Assembly (NCBI GenBank): GCA_910587105.1
Contig: CAJUMB010000062.1
Location: 1-18,668 of the forward strand
Direction of reading: 5' to 3'
Length of the DNA: 18,668 nucleotides
Origin: an uncultured Lachnospiraceae bacterium
GTDB lineage: Bacteria; Bacillota; Clostridia; Lachnospirales; Lachnospiraceae
Part shown: piece by piece, positions 13,736-18,668 of the stretch
Position numbering within the stretch: the stretch's first letter is position 1
Layout: the number at the start of each line of letters is the position of its first letter
Program-made: the position numbers and the translations under genes
The notes under the pieces: model-generated
Told to the model about the DNA's origin: nothing
The model's database searches: none
The model's input: the letters and a program-made list of their open reading frames with translations, nothing else

Positions 13736-14271
13736 ACACACCAAATAAACTGACGCTTTTACGTTTTATTCTGGTTTTCCCCTTTGTAATTCTCATGCTG
13801 GGAAATTGGGGAGGAGAGTGGAAAAAATGGATCTGCCTGGGGATTTTCTGTATTGCCAGTGCCACAGATGCTCTGGATGGGTACATTGCCAGAAAATACG
13901 ATTTAGTAACTAATTTTGGAAAATTTATGGACCCTTTGGCGGACAAACTGCTGGTATGTTCTGCACTTATCTGTCTGATGGCACAGGAGCGTCTGCCTGT
14001 GTGGGCGGTTCTGATTATCATTGCCCGGGAATTTATCATCAGCGGGTTTCGTCTGGTGGCCTCTGACAACGGTATTGTGATAGCAGCCAGCTATTGGGGA
14101 AAAATAAAGACTATCTGTCAGATGGTGATGATCATTGTGCTGCTTGCGGATTTAGGCGCCGGTATGGTGATGGCAGAGCAGATTTTGATTGGATTGTCTG
14201 TTGCGCTGACAGTGATCTCGCTGGCAGATTATTTATATAAAAATAAACAAGTATTGTCTCTGCAGGATTAG
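13732..14271 (+). CDS. pgsA: CDP-diacylglycerol-glycerol-3-phosphate phosphatidyltransferase
   Basis: This integral membrane enzyme makes phosphatidylglycerol phosphate from CDP-diacylglycerol and glycerol 3-phosphate, the committed step of anionic phospholipid synthesis. The 179-residue protein carries the complete CDP-alcohol phosphotransferase motif: D46, D49, G50, A53, R54, then G63, D67 and D71 in NFGKFMDPLADK. Several hydrophobic helices span the length (about 8-25, 32-48, 73-100, 125-145 and 148-170). It overlaps rimO by 4 bp and is followed by cinA after 35 bp. The rimO-pgsA-cinA order is widespread in Clostridia, which supports the assignment as pgsA rather than another family member. 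Confidence 0.93.
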   Translation: MNTPNKLTLLRFILVFPFVILMLGNWGGEWKKWICLGIFCIASATDALDGYIARKYDLVTNFGKFMDPLADKLLVCSALICLMAQERLPVWAVLIIIAREFIISGFRLVASDNGIVIAASYWGKIKTICQMVMIIVLLADLGAGMVMAEQILIGLSVALTVISLADYLYKNKQVLSLQD

Positions 14272-14306
14272 TACGTGTTTTCGCGTATCAGAAGAAAGGA
14301 GCAGGT

Positions 14307-15572
14307 ATGGACGGAGAATTAATATCTGTAGGCACAGAAATTTTATTGGGGAATATTACAAATACCAATGCTGTATTTCTTTCAGAAATGTGCGCCCGTC
14401 TGGGGATCTCTTTGTATTATCATACAGTAGTAGGAGATAACGAAGGTCGTTTGAGGGAAACATTAAAGCAGGCATGCAGCCGGTCTAAAGTGGTAATTGT
14501 AACGGGAGGACTCGGACCCACAGAAGATGACCTTACAAAAGAGACAGCGGCGTCTGTACTTGGATATAAACTGGTAGAAGATGCCCACACCAAAAAGCGG
14601 ATTGAGTCCTTTTTCAAAAGTTATGTAAAAAATAACAAGAATAAGAAAATTACAGAGAATAACTGGAAACAGGCTCTGGTTCCCAAAGGGGCAAAAGTAC
14701 TTGACAACCACAACGGAACGGCGCCTGGACTGATTATGGAACACAGCGGGGGGATTGTCATTTTGCTGCCTGGTCCTCCAGGAGAGATGAAGCCCATGTT
14801 CCAGGAATCTGTCTACCCCTATCTGCACAAAATGCAGCCAGAAATTATTTATTCCCAGATGGTGAAAATCTGCGGGATTGGGGAGAGTCAGGTGGAAGAT
14901 GATATTAAAGACCTGATCAAAAAGCAGAAGAATCCCACCATCGCACCCTATGCAAAAACCGGGGAAGTTCATCTTCGTGTGACAGCCAGGGCAAAAGATG
15001 AAAAAGAAGCCAAAAAAATGTGCAAACCTATTGTCCGGGAGTTAAAAGCCAGGTTTGGAAAAAATATCTATGCGGCAGAAGAGGAGAAGACGCTGGAGGA
15101 CGCAGTTGTAGAGCTGCTTGCCAGCCAGAATCTGACGCTGGCTGCGGCAGAATCCTGTACCGGCGGTATGCTGGCAGCGCGTATTGTAAATGTACCAGGG
15201 GCATCTAAGGTGTTGAAAGAAGGATTTGTGACTTACAGTGACCGCGCAAAAAGAAAACGCCTGCTGGTAAAAAAGGGGACTTTGGCCAAAGAGGGGGCCG
15301 TCAGCAGCAAGACGGCCAAGGAAATGGCGAAGGGAGGCTGCTTCGCCTCGGGAGCAGATGTCTGTATATCCATTACCGGCATTGCAGGACCGGATGGCGG
15401 AAGTAAGGAAAAACCGGTGGGAACCGTCTTCATGGGCTGCTGTTATAAAGGCGATGTATATGTGAAAGAGTTTCATTTTACGGGAAACAGAGAAAAAATC
15501 CGGGAGTATACCACAGTGAACGCACTGATCTTCCTGAGAGATACCATATTGCAGAATTTTAAAAAGAAATAG
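14307..15572 (+). CDS. cinA: CinA-family protein (nicotinamide-nucleotide amidase/ADP-ribose pyrophosphatase type)
   Basis: The 421-residue protein has the two-domain CinA layout. The N-terminal MoCF-like domain (about 1-170) has ISVGTEILLGNITNTNA, TGGLGPTEDDLTKE and the LLPGPPGEM stretch; the C-terminal PncC-like domain (about 255-415) has AAESCTGGMLAARI and ISITGIAGPDGG. CinA homologues hydrolyse the nicotinamide amide of NMN and/or ADP-ribose and so recycle NAD breakdown products; the name comes from competence induction in streptococci, and no competence gene is nearby here. AAGGAG lies 6 nt before the ATG. The middle (about 95-135 and 300-320) is unusually Lys-rich. It converges on the small gene ending at 15580 with only 7 bp between stops and no visible terminator. 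Confidence 0.93.
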   Translation: MDGELISVGTEILLGNITNTNAVFLSEMCARLGISLYYHTVVGDNEGRLRETLKQACSRSKVVIVTGGLGPTEDDLTKETAASVLGYKLVEDAHTKKRIESFFKSYVKNNKNKKITENNWKQALVPKGAKVLDNHNGTAPGLIMEHSGGIVILLPGPPGEMKPMFQESVYPYLHKMQPEIIYSQMVKICGIGESQVEDDIKDLIKKQKNPTIAPYAKTGEVHLRVTARAKDEKEAKKMCKPIVRELKARFGKNIYAAEEEKTLEDAVVELLASQNLTLAAAESCTGGMLAARIVNVPGASKVLKEGFVTYSDRAKRKRLLVKKGTLAKEGAVSSKTAKEMAKGGCFASGADVCISITGIAGPDGGSKEKPVGTVFMGCCYKGDVYVKEFHFTGNREKIREYTTVNALIFLRDTILQNFKKK

Positions 15573-15579
15573 GATATGG

Positions 15580-15876
15580 TCAGCGTTTCATCAATTTCAT
15601 CAGAGATACAATTTTATCCATACGGGCAGCCTCTTTTGGAGATTTTCCCATTTTCATAACTTCAATAATGGCATTGATTTCATCGGAAGAGAAATGAATG
15701 CCATTTTCTTTTCCCTGTGTGGCGGCTGCCATTAAAAAGGGCAGCATATCAGATTGGCTTTTGTTCATGCCCTGGTCAGCCAGTCCCTGCAGCATCTGCA
15801 GTTTTTCTTTATCCAGACCTGCCAGACGCGGGTTGTTCATCCATTGTCCGTTTTGCTGATTTTGATTTTCACTCAT
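15580..15876 (-). CDS. Small uncharacterised protein A
   Basis: I do not recognise this 98-residue protein. It begins with a polar Asn/Gln-rich stretch (about 1-15), then continues as amphipathic helices rich in Met, Leu and Lys, ending KIVSLMKLMKR. It has no signal peptide, membrane helix or cysteine. AGGTG lies 7 nt before the ATG. It follows the other small gene by 17 bp on the same strand, and its composition (Met/Gln-rich, with an 'FLMAAATQGKENG' stretch) is similar in style, suggesting the two products interact. Position convergent to cinA is the only other context. The clear ribosome binding site and pairing with another ORF support it being real. Confidence 0.7.
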   Translation of the reverse strand: MSENQNQQNGQWMNNPRLAGLDKEKLQMLQGLADQGMNKSQSDMLPFLMAAATQGKENGIHFSSDEINAIIEVMKMGKSPKEAARMDKIVSLMKLMKR

Positions 15877-15893
15877 ATTAAATCACCTGCCTT

Positions 15894-16244
15894 TCATAAA
15901 TGATCCGGGTCTTGAAAAAGTTCTGCCATCTGCAGCATAGCAAATATCTGTATTACCTGGTCGATATTCTGCTGGGCGGATTTGCTGCAGAAGGGGCGGA
16001 TCTCATTCAGAATATCCAGAGGCTGCATGGAGGAGGCAGAGTCTGACCCGCATATGCGCATCTCTTCCCCTTGGTTGGGCATCAGGTTCATGGTGTTGTG
16101 AAGTTCCCTCACTTTGGAATAGATAGAGAGAAAACGCTGGCCATGGGGGGAAACATAGGGAATGATTGCCTTTAATATCTGCAGCTGGTCGTCGCTGACC
16201 ATTTGATCCAGGCCAGTCATAGGAGTACTATCTTGTTGATTCAT
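15894..16244 (-). CDS. Small uncharacterised protein B
   Basis: I do not recognise this 116-residue protein. It is predicted mostly helical, Met- and Gln-rich, with LQILKAIIPYVSPHGQRFLSIY near the N-terminus in two runs (LQILKAII, then YVSPHGQRFLSIY) and QNIDQVIQIFAMLQMAELF toward the C-terminus. There are two cysteines and no membrane segment. The ATG at 16244 is chosen because AAAGGA lies 5 nt upstream; an in-frame ATG at 16280 has no ribosome binding site and falls in an inverted repeat that may be an operator. It is the first of two small genes, 17 bp ahead of the second. Confidence 0.7.
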   Translation of the reverse strand: MNQQDSTPMTGLDQMVSDDQLQILKAIIPYVSPHGQRFLSIYSKVRELHNTMNLMPNQGEEMRICGSDSASSMQPLDILNEIRPFCSKSAQQNIDQVIQIFAMLQMAELFQDPDHL

Positions 16245-16273
16245 ATTTTTCCTTTTTGCTAATTCTATGATTT

Positions 16274-16293
16274 CTCTCATTAGAATATGAGAG
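16274..16293. promoter_or_regulatory. Inverted repeat ahead of the small-protein operon
   Basis: CTCTCAT (16274-16280), a 6-bp spacer and ATGAGAG (16287-16293) form a perfect 7-bp inverted repeat 30 bases upstream of the ATG at 16244. Its size and place suit a dimeric repressor or activator site. I could not define a convincing -35/-10 pair nearby, and no regulator gene is adjacent. Confidence 0.4.
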
Positions 16294-16350
16294 CGATTTT
16301 ATGTATGTGCATATCTTTCCATAAAGCCCTATATAATCAATGTTTTTTGG

Positions 16351-16485
16351 TTGTTTGAAAATCTTGAACGCTTTAAAAGCGGACAGGCCAGACCGCCTGA
16401 ACGGGAGAGCGTACTGAAACGCCTCCGGCAGCTTCAGGCGGAGGGCAGGCAGCGAAACCAGCCGGGACAGAGAAAGAAATCCTTT
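16351..16485 (+). pseudogene. Remnant of a mobile-element ORF (C-terminal fragment)
   Basis: The plus-strand frame reads FENLERFKSGQARPPERES then VLKRLRQLQAEGRQRNQPGQ and RKKS. This is a charged, protein-like sequence with GC-rich codons, unlike the AT-rich ABC genes beside it. There is no ribosome binding site or ATG before it, and the frame runs on without sense into the antisense strand of the ABC permease. It looks like the tail of a plasmid or integrative-element protein that has lost its front and its true stop. I cannot name the protein. CCGCCTGAA (16393-16401) and TTCAGGCGG (16433-16441) form a perfect 9-bp inverted repeat inside it. Confidence 0.4.
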
Positions 16486-17256
16486 TTAAAGCTGTCTCTT
16501 GTTTATAACCGGAATACTTACAGCAACACATACGATGCACATAGCAGCAGCAACAACGATAGCTTTTATATATGCGTCCATTCCCTCCGTTCCAATCAGA
16601 AGCGAATTGGTATCCATCAACACAGCGGGTGAATACACTTTTGCTTTTGGTATGACGCTGAATAAATACGCGAAAAGCACTGAAACGCCAATGCACAGGA
16701 TAACACCTGTATTATTCTGCAATAGCGACGAGAACAGAATCATAAGACATATCACCCATATGCCAAACAGCCACCAGACAGCCACTGAAGAAAATAAGTT
16801 CTCCGCAATACTGTTATCCCAAAAATAAGCATTATAGCTATAGGTAATGGCAAAGCAAAGACCGTAACCAAATGTCCAAAATGAGAGCAGCAGTACCGTT
16901 TTTGCAAGAACAATTTTGTATCTTGACAATCCTTTTGTCAAGACAAGCAGTAAAGTTCCAGATTTGTACTCTTTGGTAAATATGTCGCTGAAAATCAGTA
17001 TAAAAACTATCAGGGCAATAGGAATGTTTTTGAAAAATTGTGTCCATGCGGTCATGGCGTCCACATGAATATTTGTGACAACCAATCCGTTTTCTGCCAT
17101 TGTATCGGACAGCATTTCCATCATCCACGGTGTCAGCTTTGCAATCGCTGGATTCATAATACCAAACAGCACGAACAGCAGTATGAGAACAAGGAGCTTA
17201 CCTGTCCGTACAGCTTCAAGATATTCTTTTTTTAAAAAATTAAGCAGAGACCTCAT
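16486..17256 (-). CDS. ABC-2 type exporter permease
   Basis: This is an integral membrane permease of 256 residues with about six hydrophobic segments (near 20-38, 77-92, 115-139, 156-177, 183-201 and 229-249). The stretch FTKEYKSGTLLLVLTKGLSR is typical of ABC-2 permeases of the type that export drugs, peptides or lantibiotics or give immunity to them. GGAGG lies 7 nt before the ATG, and the ATGA overlap with the ATPase stop shows they were one operon. The gene itself is complete, but its ATPase partner has lost its front, so the transporter is probably no longer functional. Base composition is more AT-rich than the housekeeping genes to the left, suggesting acquisition. The exported substrate cannot be inferred. 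Confidence 0.88.
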   Translation of the reverse strand: MRSLLNFLKKEYLEAVRTGKLLVLILLFVLFGIMNPAIAKLTPWMMEMLSDTMAENGLVVTNIHVDAMTAWTQFFKNIPIALIVFILIFSDIFTKEYKSGTLLLVLTKGLSRYKIVLAKTVLLLSFWTFGYGLCFAITYSYNAYFWDNSIAENLFSSVAVWWLFGIWVICLMILFSSLLQNNTGVILCIGVSVLFAYLFSVIPKAKVYSPAVLMDTNSLLIGTEGMDAYIKAIVVAAAMCIVCVAVSIPVINKRQL

Positions 17257-18050
17257 TTTGCCACCTCCAAAAACAGCGATTCAAGCGTTGGCTCTATCCG
17301 CTCAATTCTCTGTATAGGTATTCTATTTTCAGTGATATATTTCATAATTGCAAAGAGACGTTCCTCACTACCATGAAAAACAAGCGTATTTTGTGACTTG
17401 CGTTGGAGTTCGCCGAACGCTTTTATAAGTGTATTGTCAGCTCCTTTTTGTTCTGTTTCGATGATAAATCCGTCAGATGACCTCTTATTCCGCAGTTCTG
17501 CAATGGTTCCCTGCATAGCAATTTTTCCATCGTTCAAAAATGCGGCTTCGGTACAAATACGCTCTACATCAGAAAGAATGTGCGTTGAAAAAAGCACGGT
17601 GGTCTGTTCTTTCACTGCAAGAAGTATATCCAAAATTTCCTTGCGTCCTGCGGGGTCAAGCGCTGATGTGGGTTCATCACAGATTAGGAGCTTTGGTTGA
17701 TTCAGAAGCGCCTGTGCAATTCCTAAGCGTTGTTTCATGCCCCTTGAAAAACCTTTGATACGACGGCGTTCCCCGCCAAGTCCTACCTGCTCTAACAATT
17801 CTTTGCTTCTCGTCACAATATCGGATTTATTCATTCCGCTTACCGCGCCGCAAAGATTCAGATATTCAGACGGCGTCATATAGGAATAAAACTCTGGCAC
17901 ATCAGGCAGATAGCCGATGTAACGGTTGGTACGGGTCTGTCCAAAATGTACCTTTTCGCCCATGACATGGATTTGGCCGCTGCTAGGCTTGAGAAGTCCG
18001 AGGATTGCCTTCATCGTAGTCGTTTTTCCTGCACCGTTCGGAGCAAGTAT
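17253..18050 (-). pseudogene. ABC transporter ATPase, 5'-truncated
   Basis: On the minus strand the frame opens directly after a TAA at 18053-18051 and reads ILAPNGAGKTTTMKAILGLL. The Walker A box is therefore present in the DNA, but the usual 35-40 residues before it and any normal start codon are gone. The first ATG (18014) lies after Walker A. The rest is intact: signature FSRGMKQR, Walker B LLICDEPTSALD and the H-loop STHILSD. The usual Q-loop position reads GYLPD rather than GYLPQ. The loss coincides with a sharp change to mobile-element sequence at about 18050, so an insertion or deletion cut the gene. A protein made from 18014 (253 residues) would lack the ATP-binding P-loop. Confidence 0.85.
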
Positions 18051-18135
18051 TTATAGACAACCACCGCAACACCGCATAAAACAAGACTTTTTTGAAACAC
18101 GAAAACTAAACTTAAAGCCCTATAATCACATGGTA

Positions 18136-18166
18136 AACGCCTTTTCCACACGGAACGGGCGTTTTT
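18136..18166 (+). terminator. Hairpin terminator/attenuator in the leader of the mobile-element gene
   Basis: AACGCC (18136-18141) pairs with GGCGTT (18158-18163) and TTCC (18144-18147) with GGAA (18152-18155) around a 4-nt loop ACAC, followed by a T-run at 18162-18166. TATAAT lies just upstream at 18121-18126, without a good -35. The hairpin is 33 bases before the start codon at 18199, so it could attenuate this gene or end transcription from a lost upstream gene. The stretch 18051-18198 holds nothing else that I can identify. Confidence 0.65.
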
Positions 18167-18198
18167 CATTGTCCGGGCAAATGAAAGGAGCTGATAAC

Positions 18199-18668
18199 AT
18201 GGCAGTATTCCGAGTGGAAAAAAGCAGGGACTACACCGTTATGTCAAACCACCACCTACGCAATACTGACTTATCCCTCAAATCAAAGGGGCTGCTTTCA
18301 CAAATGCTTTCCCTGCCCGAAGAATGGGACTACACCCTAAAGGGACTTTCCAAAATCAACCGTGAGGGCATAGACGCTATCCGGGAAGCAATACGAGAAC
18401 TGGAACGGGCGGGATATGTGACCCGTACAAGAGTGCGGAACGAAAAAGGACAGTTGGGGGCGGCTGATTATGTGATACATGAATTTCCAGTGCCGCCTAA
18501 ACCTACATTGGAAAATCCAACACAGGACAAGCCTATATCGGAAAATCCAACATTGGAAAACCCTATGCAGGAAAATCCAACGCAATTAAATAAAGAACTA
18601 TCAAGTAAAGAATTATCAAATACGGATTTATTAAATACCCATTCCATTCCTATCCTTTCCACTCCCTT
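18199..18668 (+). CDS. Helix-turn-helix replication-initiator-like protein of a mobile element (3' partial)
   Basis: The frame is open from the ATG at 18199 to the window end (156 codons, no stop), so the gene is cut by the window edge. AAAGGAG at 18184-18190 is 8 nt before the start. The N-terminus (MAVFRVEKSRDYTVMSNHHL and NTDLSLKSKGLLSQMLSLPE) followed by a winged-helix (about 45-90: GLSKINREGIDAIREAIREL, ERAGYVTR) matches the helix-turn-helix proteins encoded near the replication region of clostridial integrative and conjugative elements and plasmids, related to phage replisome organisers. A linker of Pro/Glu/Asn pentapeptide repeats follows (about 100-129), then KELSSKELSN. The exact function, as initiator or helicase loader, is not proven here. 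The gene sits directly right of the truncated ABC ATPase. Confidence 0.8.
   Translation, partial: MAVFRVEKSRDYTVMSNHHLRNTDLSLKSKGLLSQMLSLPEEWDYTLKGLSKINREGIDAIREAIRELERAGYVTRTRVRNEKGQLGAADYVIHEFPVPPKPTLENPTQDKPISENPTLENPMQENPTQLNKELSSKELSNTDLLNTHSIPILSTP
18496..18585 (+). repeat. 15-bp in-frame tandem repeats, six units
   Basis: Six 15-bp units encode PKPTL, ENPTQ, DKPIS, ENPTL, ENPMQ and ENPTQ. GGAAAATCCAAC recurs at 18510, 18540 and 18570, exactly 30 bp apart, so alternate units are most alike. The repeats form a low-complexity linker in the helix-turn-helix protein. Their length keeps the frame, so copy number could vary between strains without breaking the gene. Confidence 0.85.

Noticed and set aside
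14272..14287. Small hairpin TACGTG-TTTT-CGCGTA between pgsA and cinA
   Set aside because: The stem is only 6 bp with a G-U pair and no T-run follows; it is too weak to call a terminator or regulatory element.
16245..16280. ATG at 16280 as the start of the small protein B gene
   Set aside because: It has no Shine-Dalgarno sequence and overlaps the CTCTCAT/ATGAGAG inverted repeat; the ATG at 16244 has AAAGGA at good spacing.

Overview
This window looks like chromosomal DNA of an anaerobic Gram-positive Firmicute in Clostridia, most likely Lachnospiraceae. The evidence is the yicC-remA-gmk-rpoZ cluster, rimO followed by pgsA and cinA, strong AGGAGG-type ribosome binding sites, several TTG starts, and a sensory [FeFe]-hydrogenase operon of a type known from fermentative Clostridia. 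I cannot name the species. No rRNA, tRNA, CRISPR array or intact insertion sequence was seen, and no stretch over 300 bases lacks a gene.

Layout. (1) 1-2113: an OmpR-type response regulator and its sensor kinase, behind an extended -10 promoter and four 11-bp-phased heptamers. (2) 2162-3529: two genes resembling the uncharacterised DUF6323 and DUF6179 families, with their own promoter inside the 3' end of the kinase gene. (3) 3531-3669: a 28-bp imperfect inverted repeat between convergent genes. (4) 8644-3675, minus strand: a LysR regulator, then a three-gene operon of a kinase-fold/[2Fe-2S] fusion, a PAS-containing [FeFe]-hydrogenase-like sensor and a PP2C/SpoIIE-type phosphatase. This is the most interesting block. 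It reads as a redox or H2 sensing module that signals by protein phosphorylation. Its kinase-like subunit has Asn where the catalytic Asp is expected. (5) 8858-10003: a protein with two complete tandem HAD phosphatase-like domains and an unusual GC-rich leader. (6) 10005-12270: the conserved yicC-remA-gmk-rpoZ operon with a near-consensus promoter, closed by a terminator at 12324-12364. (7) 12407-15572: rimO, pgsA and cinA. (8) 16244-15580, minus strand: two small unknown proteins. (9) About 16294 to the end: an accessory region. It holds a remnant ORF, an ABC-2 exporter operon whose ATPase gene has lost its 5' end at a sharp junction near 18050, and the start of a mobile-element helix-turn-helix replication-type protein with 15-bp tandem repeats.

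How the parts work together. In the minus-strand operon the hydrogenase-like protein has the residues for an H-cluster and several Fe-S clusters but carries a PAS domain and coiled coil, and no electron-transfer partner subunits are nearby, so sensing is likelier than bulk H2 turnover. The kinase-like and PP2C proteins would be opposing output arms, and the upstream LysR protein may control the operon through an ATGC-N7-GCAT site. The yicC-rpoZ and rimO-cinA groups are housekeeping genes for RNA turnover, matrix or osmotic regulation, nucleotide and lipid synthesis, ribosome modification and NAD-linked repair. The right end shows insertion and deletion scars of mobile DNA.
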